Assembly: GCF_020169415.1 (NCBI RefSeq)
Contig: NZ_JAIULG010000054.1
Location: forward strand, 1-34,701
Direction of reading: 5' to 3'
From: Tsukamurella sp. M9C
GTDB taxonomy: Bacteria > Actinomycetota > Actinomycetes > Mycobacteriales > Mycobacteriaceae
DNA: 34,701 bases
Made by a program: the position numbers and the translations under genes. The notes beneath the pieces are model-generated. The model had not been told where the DNA came from. It did not search any database and was given only the letters and a program-made list of their open reading frames with translations. Shown here piece after piece: positions 26,663-34,701 of the stretch (its first letter is position 1; each line of letters begins with the position of its first letter).

Positions 26663-26678
26663 TAAAGTGCTGAGCACT
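26663..26678 (+). promoter_or_regulatory. Candidate promoter and operator of the dipeptide importer operon
   Basis: TAAAGT (26663-26668) fits a -10. It is overlapped by the inverted repeat AGTGC-TGA-GCACT (26666-26678), which would cover -10 to about +4, a typical repressor position. A GGAGG ribosome binding site follows at 26697-26701. The regulator is unknown. Confidence 0.4.
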
Positions 26679-26706
26679 GAACTGACCAACTCCGGCGGAG
26701 GTAGTT

Positions 26707-28338
26707 GTGAGAATACGAAGTAAGCGGTGGTCGACGACGCGGGCGATCCTCGCCGTCGCCGTCGCCGCGAGCCTGGCGGTGTCCGGGTGCAGCATGGACG
26801 GCGCGCGGTCGCAGAACACCGTCGGGCCCGATGCGATCGTGCGCGTGAACGGCGGCGAGCCCCAGAGCGGTCTGGTTCCATCGGACACCAACGAGAACAT
26901 GGGAGGTCGCGTCGTCGACTCCCTGTTCACCGGGCTGTACAGCTATCAAGCGGACGGGACGCCCGAGCTGGCGAACGCGGAAGCGGTCGAGACCACGGAT
27001 AACAAACACTTCGTGGTCAAGCTGAAGCGTGACTGGACGTTCACCGACGGTACGCCCGTGAAGGCGCAGAACTATGTGCGCGCGTGGAACTTCGGCGCGG
27101 CGATCGGCAACCTGCAGAAGCAGCAGAGCTTCTACGCCCCGATCGCCGGCTTCGAGGAAGTGGCCTCGAAGGGGTCCACCAAGACCGAGATGAGCGGGCT
27201 GAAGGTGGTCGACGATTTCACTTTCACCATCGATCTCACGGCTCCGAACATCGACTTCAAGCTGGCGCTCGGCTTCACTCCGTTCGTGCCGCTGCCCGAC
27301 GTCTTCTTCACCGAGGGGAAGGAGAAGTTCGGCCAGAACCCGGTGGGCAACGGACCGTACAAGCTCAAGCAGTGGCGGCACAACGTGCAGCTCGACGTGG
27401 TCCGATACGAGGGCTTCAAGGGGCCGAAGCCGAAGAACGGCGGGCTCACGTTCGTGATGTACGAGTCGTACGATCCGGCGTACACCGATCTGACGTCGGG
27501 CAACCTCGACGCGCTCGACACCATCCCGAACAGTGCGCTGCGCTCGTTCAAGAAGACGCTCGGTAAGAAGGCGATCACCAAGCCGACCGCGCAGACCCAG
27601 TCGTTCGTGATTCCCGAGTTCCTCGAGCACTTCGGTCCGGACGAAGAGGGGCGTTTGCGACGTCAGGCGATCTCGATGTCGATCGACCGCCAGCAGATCA
27701 TCGACGTGGTCTTCCAGGGGTTCCGCAACCCGGCGCTCGAGTTCACCGCTCGCTCGATCCCCGGGTGGAGCGGTGATCTCCCGGGCAACGAGACCGTCAA
27801 GCACAACCCGGAACTGGCGAAGCAGCGTTGGGCGCAGGCGAACGCGATCAAGCCGTGGACCGGTGCGTTCACCATCGCTTACAACTCCGACGGTGACCAC
27901 AAGCAGTGGATCGACGCGGTGACGAACCAGATCAAGAACACGCTGGGGATCGAGGCCGAGGGCAAGCCCTACGCCACCTTCAAGCAGATCCGCGACGAAT
28001 TGACGAAGCGCACCCTGAAGTCAGCCGGCCGCAACGGCTGGCAGGGCGACTACCCGACGCAGCTGAACTTCCTCGAGTCGAACTACGTCACCGGTGGTGG
28101 CTCGAACGACGGCGACTACAGCAATCCGGCGTTCGACCGGAAGATCGCAGAGGGCCAGCAGGCCCTGGATCCGGCGCAGTCGACCAGGCTGATCAACGAG
28201 GCGCAGTCGATCCTTCTGGCAGATCTGCCGGTCGTCCCGCTCTGGGACTACAACGCCGCGGCCGGCGTCGGCGACGGCGTTCAGGGACAGCTCACCTGGA
28301 ACGGCCGCTTCGACTTCACGAACATCACGAAGGAGTGA
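26707..28338 (+). CDS. dppA: Peptide ABC importer substrate-binding lipoprotein (DppA/OppA-like)
   Basis: A 543-residue family-5 extracytoplasmic solute-binding protein. The signal peptide ends in lipobox AVSGC with the lipidated cysteine at residue 28. Typical blocks are VVDSLFTGLYSYQADG, VKLKRDWTFTDGTPVKAQNYVRAWNF and NPVGNGPYKLKQWRHN, with the DLPVVPLWDYNAAAGVG tail. GTG at 26707 has GGAGG five bases upstream. It is the first of four genes in the dpp operon, with the permease ATG four bases after its stop. In M. tuberculosis the Rv3666c-Rv3663c system imports dipeptides and has been linked to haem uptake. Substrate here is presumed to be short peptides. Confidence 0.93.
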   Translation: MRIRSKRWSTTRAILAVAVAASLAVSGCSMDGARSQNTVGPDAIVRVNGGEPQSGLVPSDTNENMGGRVVDSLFTGLYSYQADGTPELANAEAVETTDNKHFVVKLKRDWTFTDGTPVKAQNYVRAWNFGAAIGNLQKQQSFYAPIAGFEEVASKGSTKTEMSGLKVVDDFTFTIDLTAPNIDFKLALGFTPFVPLPDVFFTEGKEKFGQNPVGNGPYKLKQWRHNVQLDVVRYEGFKGPKPKNGGLTFVMYESYDPAYTDLTSGNLDALDTIPNSALRSFKKTLGKKAITKPTAQTQSFVIPEFLEHFGPDEEGRLRRQAISMSIDRQQIIDVVFQGFRNPALEFTARSIPGWSGDLPGNETVKHNPELAKQRWAQANAIKPWTGAFTIAYNSDGDHKQWIDAVTNQIKNTLGIEAEGKPYATFKQIRDELTKRTLKSAGRNGWQGDYPTQLNFLESNYVTGGGSNDGDYSNPAFDRKIAEGQQALDPAQSTRLINEAQSILLADLPVVPLWDYNAAAGVGDGVQGQLTWNGRFDFTNITKE

Positions 28339-28342
28339 TGGC

Positions 28343-29269
28343 ATGACCAGATATCTCCTGAGCAGGCTCGGGCAGTTGGTGATCGTGTTCTTCGGCGCCA
28401 CGCTGCTCATCTACGCGCTCGTCTTCCTCGTGCCCGCGGATCCGATCGCCGCCCTCGGCGGTGACCGCACGCTGCCCCCCGAGGTGGTGGAGGGCCTGCG
28501 GGCGCAGTACCACCTCGACCAGCCCTTCCTCGTGCAGTACTGGTACTACATCAAGGGCGTCTTCTCGCTCGACTTCGGCACCTCCTTCTCCGGACAGCCG
28601 GTGTGGGACGTGATGAAGCGAGCCTTCCCGGTCACGGTGAACCTCGCGCTCATCGCGCTCGCGGTCGAGACGATCCTGGGCATCTTCTTCGGTGTGATCG
28701 CCGGCCTGAAGAAGGGCAAGCTCTTCGACACGTCGATCCTGTTCGTCTCGCTGATCATCATCGCGGTGCCGATCTTCGTGCTGGGCTTCATCGCCCAGTT
28801 CGTCTTCGGTGTGAAGCTGGGCTGGTTCCCGGTCACCGTCGGCGGCAACCTGGACTTCTATCACCTGCTGCTGCCGGGCATCGTGCTCGGCTTGGTGTCG
28901 TTCGCGTACGTCGTGCGGCTCACCCGCTCGCAGGTCTCGCAGAACCTCACCGCGGACTACGTGCGGACCGCGACGGCCAAGGGGCTGCCGCGCTCGCGCG
29001 TCGTGCTGGTGCACGTGCTCCGGAACTCGCTGATCCCGGTGGTCACCTTCCTGGGCGCCGACATCGGCGCGCTCATGGGCGGTGCGCTCGTCACGGAGGG
29101 CATCTTCAACATCCCCGGCGTGGGCGGCACCATCTACCAGGCGATCATCCGCGGTGAGGCCACCACGGTGGTCTCCTTCGTGACGGTGCTCATCGTCATC
29201 TACCTCATCTGCAACGTGGTGGTGGACCTGCTCTACGCCGCCCTCGACCCGAGGATCCGCTATGCATGA
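28343..29269 (+). CDS. dppB: Dipeptide ABC importer permease DppB-like
   Basis: A 308-residue membrane permease with six helices. It has the DppB/OppB opening MTRYLLSRLGQLVIVFFGATLLIYALVFLVPADP. The cytoplasmic EAA loop is DYVRTATAKGLPRSRVVLVHVLRNSLIPVVTF, which docks onto the ATPase. Its last eight bases overlap the start of dppC. Confidence 0.94.
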   Translation: MTRYLLSRLGQLVIVFFGATLLIYALVFLVPADPIAALGGDRTLPPEVVEGLRAQYHLDQPFLVQYWYYIKGVFSLDFGTSFSGQPVWDVMKRAFPVTVNLALIALAVETILGIFFGVIAGLKKGKLFDTSILFVSLIIIAVPIFVLGFIAQFVFGVKLGWFPVTVGGNLDFYHLLLPGIVLGLVSFAYVVRLTRSQVSQNLTADYVRTATAKGLPRSRVVLVHVLRNSLIPVVTFLGADIGALMGGALVTEGIFNIPGVGGTIYQAIIRGEATTVVSFVTVLIVIYLICNVVVDLLYAALDPRIRYA

Positions 29270-30211
29270 CAAGCACACCTACCCCGGACAGGAACGGTTC
29301 GTCGCCGCGGCCGACGACGTCGTGGTCGGCGCGGTCGACGCCGTCGCCAAGGACGTGGAGCCCGCTGGCTTCTGGAAGACGGCGTGGTTGCAGCTGAAGG
29401 TCAAGCCGTTGTTCTGGGTCTGCGTCGCGCTACTCGCGTTGATCCTGCTCGTAGTGCTGTTCCCGTCGGTGTTCGCCTTCGGAAGGGATCCGCACGAGGC
29501 ATCGCTCGACCGATCGCTCCTTCCGCCCAGCGGTGAGCACTGGTTCGGGACGGATCTGCAGGGCTATGACATCTACGCGCGGACCATCTACGGTGCTCGC
29601 GCGTCGGTGCTCGTCGGCGTACTCACCACCCTCGCCGTGGTGGTGGTCGGCGGCATTCTGGGCGCCACGGCGGGGTTCTACGGCGGTTGGTTGGACTCCT
29701 TGATCGCCCGCCTCTCGGACATCTTCTTCGGCGTCCCGCTCATGCTGGCGGCCGTCGTGGTCATGCAGATGGTCAGCTCGCGCACCGTCTACTCGGTGGT
29801 GCTGGTGCTCGCGATCTTCAGTTGGCCGCAGATCGCGCGCATCGCGCGGTCGGCGGCGATCTCGATCCGCAACGAGGAGTTCATCGACGCCTCGAAGTCG
29901 TTGGGCTCCTCCAAGGTCCGGACGCTGTTCACCCACGTGATCCCGAACTGCCTCGGGCCGGTCATCGTCGTCGCCACCGTGGCGCTGGGCATCTACATCG
30001 TCACTGAGGCCACGCTGTCATACCTGGGGATCGGGCTTCCGGCCAGTGAGGTCTCCTGGGGCATGGACATCTCGGACGGACAGACCCTCCTCCGCGAGGG
30101 CACCCCGATCCTGTTCTTCCCCGCGACCGCACTGGCGATCACCGTGCTCACGTTCATGATGCTCGGTGACGTCCTGAGCGACGCACTCGATCCGAAGGCG
30201 AGGAAGCGCTG

Positions 30212-30212
<1 letters not shown>
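29262..30212 (+). CDS. dppC: Dipeptide ABC importer permease DppC-like
   Basis: A 316-residue permease with an N-terminal soluble extension and six helices. GTDLQGYDIYARTIYGARASVLVG is characteristic of DppC/OppC (usually GTDxxGRDxxSR). The EAA loop is EEFIDASKSLGSSKVRTLFTHVIPNCLGPVIV. The dppB stop lies inside its start region, and its own stop TGA shares one base with the dppD ATG. Confidence 0.94.
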
Positions 30213-31990
<1,778 letters not shown>

Positions 31991-32016
31991 CCCGCAGGGA
32001 CGGGTGACGAGCGGGC

Positions 32017-32022
32017 TAGGGT
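32017..32022 (+). promoter_or_regulatory. -10 element of the Fic-like gene, leaderless start
   Basis: TAGGGT at 32017-32022 is followed by seven bases and the GTG at 32030. This supports 32030 over an in-frame GTG at 32021, which overlaps the -10 itself. Confidence 0.5.
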
Positions 32023-32029
32023 GGGTCGT

Positions 32030-32767
32030 GTGAACGACCCGCTGAGCCCGCTCGTCGCCGTCCCCGCCGTCGCGGAGGCGGCAGCCGCCGCCCGGGAGGC
32101 GCTCGCCACGGTGCACCGTCATCCCGCGAACCGCCGGGAGTGGCGGGCCACCGCGACGGAGTCGTCGCTCCGAGGCGCCCGCGCCTCGGCCGCCCTCGAC
32201 GGTGCGGCCGTCGCGCTGAGCCGGGACGAGCTGATCAATGATCCGGTGCTCGCCGGGGCGATGCGCGCCTATCAGGCGATCGACGGCGACCTGCTGGACG
32301 CCTCGGTCGGGGTGTGGCGGCGCGCGCCGCTGCAGGTGCTCGCGAGGCTGCACACGCTCGCGGCGGCGGACCTCGTCGACGGCGACGACTCCCGGCTCGG
32401 CCGGCCGCGCGCCGGCGCGGGGGAGCGACTCGGACTGCTGGCGCAGCTCGTGACCGGCGGCACGGAGGCGCCCGCGCCGGTGGTGGCCGCGATCGTGCAC
32501 GGGGAACTGCTCTCGCTCCGGCCCTTCGAGGTGGCCGACGGGACTGTCGCCCGCGCCGCGTCGCGGCTGGTGACGGTGGCGTCGGGTCTCGACCCGCACG
32601 CGCTCGGCATTCCCGAGACCACGTGGTTGAAGTTCGCGCCCAGCTACGCCGACGCCGCGGACGCGTTCGGGATGGGCGACCCCGACGGCGTGGTGGCCTG
32701 GGTGGTGCTGTGCTGTCAGGCACTGGAGGCCGGCGGTAGGGAGGCGTTGGCGCTCGCGGAGCGCTGA
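32030..32767 (+). CDS. Fic-fold protein with degenerate active site (Rv3662c-type)
   Basis: A 245-residue soluble protein in the position of Rv3662c. The segment AAIVHGELLSLRPFEVADGTVAR (about 153-175) follows the helix-loop of Fic AMP-transferases, whose motif is HPFxxGNGRxxR. Here the catalytic His is Arg164, and the Asp, Asn and central Arg are also lost, while Pro165, Phe166, Gly171 and Arg175 remain. Upstream, RASAALDGAAVAL (51-63) resembles the N-terminal SSxIEGN segment of Fic proteins. A catalytically dead Fic-fold protein is therefore the best reading; it may be a binding or regulatory protein. The start at 32030 is fixed by the -10. Next to it lies the Ms1-like RNA. Confidence 0.7.
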   Translation: MNDPLSPLVAVPAVAEAAAAAREALATVHRHPANRREWRATATESSLRGARASAALDGAAVALSRDELINDPVLAGAMRAYQAIDGDLLDASVGVWRRAPLQVLARLHTLAAADLVDGDDSRLGRPRAGAGERLGLLAQLVTGGTEAPAPVVAAIVHGELLSLRPFEVADGTVARAASRLVTVASGLDPHALGIPETTWLKFAPSYADAADAFGMGDPDGVVAWVVLCCQALEAGGREALALAER

Positions 32768-32805
32768 CAGGGAAATCCGCTGCGGCGGTCCGGTATTCGG
32801 TCGAA

Positions 32806-32894
32806 CGGACCCGGACATGCGCAACGGCGACCCGGCCTGAGCTGAGGAAGGGGCACTCAAGGTGCTTTCCTCAGAACGGGTCCGAATCGCCGTT
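32806..32894. other. Interleaved inverted repeats around a hairpin (possible pseudoknot)
   Basis: Four perfect 8-base arms are interleaved. A is CGGACCCG (32806-32813) with A' CGGGTCCG (32877-32884). B is AACGGCGA (32823-32830) with B' TCGCCGTT (32887-32894). They enclose the hairpin whose arms are CTGAGGAA (32842-32849) and TTCCTCAG (32867-32874), with an inner GCAC/GTGC stem. The A-B-hairpin-A'-B' order allows either two exclusive folds or a pseudoknot. Confidence 0.55.
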
Positions 32895-33147
32895 CGCTAG
32901 CACGGATCCCGGTTACCAAGCGTGCGTGAGGGTGGGCTGTATTACGGCCTCGGCGTCTACCGGTGGAGAGATCCACTATCCGCGGATCTTGTGCTGACCA
33001 CTGATTCCCCGGCGACGCAGGCTCACAGCGCTTTCCGCCATAGGTGGCGAGCTCCGCGTGGGTGCCTGGTGTCCGTGCTGGGAGCCTTGACGCTCAGGAA
33101 TCCCCGACCTTCTCTTCCGGTGAGGATTTAGCTTTGCGCCGCTCCGT
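32842..33147 (-). ncRNA. Ms1/MTS2823-like RNA polymerase-binding small RNA (candidate)
   Basis: The 459 bases between the Fic-like gene (ends 32767) and the HAD gene (ends 33227) hold no convincing protein gene. In mycobacteria the same gap (Rv3661-Rv3662c) encodes Ms1/MTS2823, an abundant stationary-phase RNA of about 300 bases that binds core RNA polymerase without sigma factor. Here a minus-strand promoter (33182-33154) predicts a start near 33147. A strong hairpin CTGAGGAA...TTCCTCAG ends about 305 bases later at 32842, the expected length. Internal self-complementary segments include ATCCGCGGAT (32978-32987) and a GTGGA/TCCAC stem (32963-32976). Identity rests on position, size and structure, not on sequence comparison. 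The exact ends are estimates, and the RNA could extend to 32806 through the interleaved repeats. Confidence 0.65.
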
Positions 33148-33153
33148 GACTCC

Positions 33154-33182
33154 TTTCTACCCTGTGAGCGCCATCACATCAA
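33154..33182 (-). promoter_or_regulatory. Promoter of the Ms1-like RNA
   Basis: On the minus strand TTGATG (33182-33177) and TAGAAA (33159-33154) are separated by 17 bases. This is one of the few clear -35/-10 pairs in the window, which suits a strongly expressed RNA. The predicted start is near 33147. Confidence 0.55.
33163..33178. promoter_or_regulatory. Perfect CRP operator in the Ms1-like promoter
   Basis: TGTGA-GCGCCA-TCACA matches the CRP consensus TGTGA-N6-TCACA at all ten conserved bases and overlaps the -35 and spacer of the minus-strand promoter. The centre is about 23 bases upstream of the predicted start, a position that usually gives repression. Confidence 0.7.
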
Positions 33183-33193
33183 GAGGTAGGGCG

Positions 33194-33222
33194 GAAAAAT
33201 CTCGGATCAGTTGCTACTGATC
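33194..33222 (-). terminator. Terminator of the HAD-family gene
   Basis: GATCAGT (33205-33211) and ACTGATC (33216-33222) form a perfect seven-base stem with a four-base loop, directly after the HAD stop codon. On the minus strand it is followed by a T5 run (33199-33195), a classic intrinsic terminator. It separates the HAD gene from the Ms1-like transcription unit. Confidence 0.75.
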
Positions 33223-33226
33223 GGTA

Positions 33227-34048
33227 TCAGTGCTTCTTGCGGTGCAGCACAAGGTAAGTCGCGACGCCAGCTCCCGCGGCCACCACGCCGAGGCCGGCGC
33301 TCGCGAGGACCGAATTCCGCGACGGTGTGGGTATCCGGTCGCGCAACGGTGTGGGGTTCGAGAAGGAGACCACGGGCCAGCCGCGCTCCGCGGCCTCCTT
33401 GCGCAGGCCGCGATCGGGGTTGACTGCGGTGGGATGCCCGACTGCAGCGAGCATCGGAACGTCGGTGATCGAGTCCGAGTAGGCGAAGCACTGCTCGAGG
33501 TCGTAGCCGTGCTCGGCCGCGAGCGCCTCCATCGCGACGACCTTGTTCTCGCCGTAGCAGTAGAACTCGACCTCGCCCGCGTACTTGCCGTCCTCGACCT
33601 TCATCTTCGACGCGACGGAGTAGTCGGCGCCCAGCATCTCGGCGATGGGGCTCACCATCTCCTCGCCGGAGGCCGAGACGATGACCACGTCGTGCCCGCG
33701 GGCGTGGTGGCCGGCGATCAGCTCGGAGGCCTCGGCGAAGACGAGCGGGTTCACGACGTCGTGCAGGGCCTCGCGCACGATGGACGTGACCTGCTCCACG
33801 TTCCAGCCCTCGCACATCTGCGTGAGGTGGTCGCGCATGCGCTCCATCTGGTCGTGGTCGGCCGCCGTCAGCATCATCAGGAACTGCGCGTAGCTCGACT
33901 TGAGCACGGCACGGCGGTTGAGCAGCCCCTCGTCGAAGAAGGGACGCGAGAAGGCCAGCGCGGACGATTTCGCGATGATCGTCTTGTCCAGGTCGAAGAA
34001 GGCGGCGACCCGGCGCACCGGGGCCTCGTCGGGCGCGGTAGGGCTCAC
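33227..34048 (-). CDS. HAD-IB family phosphatase with C-terminal membrane anchor
   Basis: A 273-residue haloacid-dehalogenase superfamily hydrolase, subfamily IB (SerB-like), homologous to Rv3661. Motif I FFDLDKTIIAKS holds nucleophile Asp19 and Asp21, motif II is VVIVSASGEEMV, and motif III/IV is YSDSITDVPMLAAVGHP. A C-terminal hydrophobic helix (about 243-264, LASAGLGVVAAGAGVATYLVL) ends in basic residues, suggesting a tail anchor with the enzyme in the cytosol. The GTG at 34048 is chosen because TAGGCT lies seven bases upstream; an in-frame start at 34090 would cross that promoter. The substrate may be phosphoserine, a lysophospholipid head group or another monophosphate. It is divergent from ssd. 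Confidence 0.88.
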   Translation of the reverse strand: MSPTAPDEAPVRRVAAFFDLDKTIIAKSSALAFSRPFFDEGLLNRRAVLKSSYAQFLMMLTAADHDQMERMRDHLTQMCEGWNVEQVTSIVREALHDVVNPLVFAEASELIAGHHARGHDVVIVSASGEEMVSPIAEMLGADYSVASKMKVEDGKYAGEVEFYCYGENKVVAMEALAAEHGYDLEQCFAYSDSITDVPMLAAVGHPTAVNPDRGLRKEAAERGWPVVSFSNPTPLRDRIPTPSRNSVLASAGLGVVAAGAGVATYLVLHRKKH

Positions 34049-34055
34049 GGGAATC

Positions 34056-34061
34056 AGCCTA
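34056..34061 (-). promoter_or_regulatory. -10 element of the HAD-family gene, leaderless start
   Basis: TAGGCT on the minus strand (34061-34056) is followed by seven bases and the GTG at 34048. Confidence 0.5.
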
Positions 34062-34106
34062 CCGGTGCGGTGGCGCTGCGCACCCCGCAAGAGCGGAGAC
34101 CGGATT

Positions 34107-34152
34107 CCTCCACAACTTTCCCGAATCGGACAGGTTCATCCACAGGTGGAGG
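34107..34152. repeat. Inverted repeat in the HAD-ssd divergent region
   Basis: CCTCCAC (34107-34113) pairs with GTGGAGG (34146-34152), while TCCAC (34139-34143) can pair with the same right arm as a tight hairpin. It lies upstream of both the HAD gene and ssd. The function is unknown. Confidence 0.3.
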
Positions 34153-34196
34153 CGGGATCGGGCGAACCGGACAGGCTCCGGGGTGACGCTGTGCCC

Positions 34197-34701
34197 ATGC
34201 GGGGGATCGAGATCGGGATGGCGGTGGCGGACGGGGCACTGGCCGACGACGTGCGGCGGGCCGCGGCGGCGGCCGCGCGGTCGGTCACGGACATCGACCG
34301 GGGCAGGCCCCGCGCGTGCTGGGCATCGGCCGCCGGGCTGGTGCTGGACCTCGCGGCCGCGACGGCGATGGCGGAGGCCGCGCGCGCCGGCGGTCTGCCG
34401 CGCCGGGAGGGCGTCGCCCTGGTCGCGGTCGAGGCGGGGATGCCGGAACTGGCGGCGGCCGTCGAGGTGGGGGCGGCGCAGGTCTTCGTGCTGCCCGGGC
34501 AGGTGCGTGACCTGGCACGCTTCCTCGCCGCCCGGGAGCAGGACGACGGTGCGCGCTCCCGCGTCGTCGCCGTCGTCGGCGGGCACGGCGGCGCCGGCGC
34601 CTCGGTCCTGGCGGCCGCCGTCGCGGTGACGGCCCCGGGCCGCGGGATCACCGCCCTGGCCGTCGACGCGGACCCGTGGGGCGGCGGCCTGGACCTCCTG
34701 C
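34197..34701 (+). CDS. ssd: Septum-site-determining/CpaE-like protein Ssd, 5' part (cut by window end)
   Basis: The first 168 codons of an open frame that runs off the window. It opens MRGIEIGMAVADGALADD, with a receiver-like N-terminal region, and then has SRVVAVVGGHGGAGASVLAAAVAV near residue 120. That is a divergent nucleotide-binding loop without the lysines of the MinD/ParA Walker A. It continues into TALAVDADPWGGGLDLL, the strand and D-x-D that follow in CpaE/MinD-type proteins. This pattern and its position opposite the HAD gene match Rv3660c (Ssd), a CpaE-like protein that affects septum formation and usually precedes tight-adherence pilus genes. An in-frame GTG at 34191 is an alternative start. 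Confidence 0.8.
   Translation, partial: MRGIEIGMAVADGALADDVRRAAAAAARSVTDIDRGRPRACWASAAGLVLDLAAATAMAEAARAGGLPRREGVALVAVEAGMPELAAAVEVGAAQVFVLPGQVRDLARFLAAREQDDGARSRVVAVVGGHGGAGASVLAAAVAVTAPGRGITALAVDADPWGGGLDLL

Noticed and set aside
32922-33131. A 69-codon plus-strand frame in the Ms1-like region
   Set aside because: No ribosome binding site, no protein-like codon pattern, and it lies antisense to the better-supported non-coding RNA.
34131-34152. TTCATCCACAGG as a DnaA box or replication origin
   Set aside because: Only one imperfect match, no cluster, and no dnaA, dnaN or gyrase genes nearby.

Overview
The window is high-GC actinobacterial DNA. Its gene order closely follows the Mycobacterium tuberculosis Rv3660c-Rv3682 neighbourhood, as recalled from memory: ponA2 / whiB4 / the bagB-bagA ArsA-like pair / DUF4177 / RidA / metallo-hydrolase / crp / small membrane protein / nth / TlpA / NUDIX / marP / ephE-like / holin-like / acs / dppABCD / Fic-like / HAD / ssd. 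This points to a mycolic-acid-containing member of the Mycobacteriales, perhaps Tsukamurella or Gordonia. The genus is an inference. No rRNA, tRNA, insertion sequence, prophage or CRISPR array was seen.

Layout. 1-2.2 kb: an AidB-like acyl-CoA dehydrogenase and a tiny membrane protein. 2.2-6.1 kb: a lipoprotein and the PASTA-containing penicillin-binding protein PonA2, divergent from whiB4. 6.1-11.1 kb: the ArsA/Get3-like pair (minus), divergent from a plus-strand operon of DUF4177, RidA, metallo-hydrolase and a PrpF-type isomerase. 11.1-15.7 kb: the cAMP-receptor regulator and a small membrane protein (minus), then a tightly overlapping DNA-repair/redox/periplasmic-protease operon (nth-tlpA-nudix-marP). 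15.7-24.5 kb: an alpha/beta hydrolase and holin-like protein, then an accessory stretch (NhaA antiporter, MHS-type transporter, ketopantoate-reductase-like enzyme, Mug-type glycosylase, SnoaL-like protein, three-gene ABC exporter). 24.5-32 kb: acetyl-CoA synthetase and a dipeptide ABC importer. 32-34.7 kb: a Fic-fold protein with a degenerate active site, a non-coding stretch, a HAD-IB phosphatase and the start of ssd (cut by the window edge).

Three themes stand out. First, the 459-base gap between the Fic-like gene and the HAD gene is at the genomic position of the RNA-polymerase-binding small RNA Ms1/MTS2823. It carries a promoter, an end hairpin about 305 bases downstream, and a perfect TGTGA-N6-TCACA operator. 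Second, four CRP-type operators (Ms1, crp itself, nhaA/transporter, whiB4) lie in a window that also encodes CRP, suggesting a local cAMP circuit. Third, many start codons lie 5-9 bases after a TANNNT -10 hexamer, so transcripts without a leader appear common here, and this fixes several start codons. An octamer, GCACCGTC, is also strongly over-represented on both strands.
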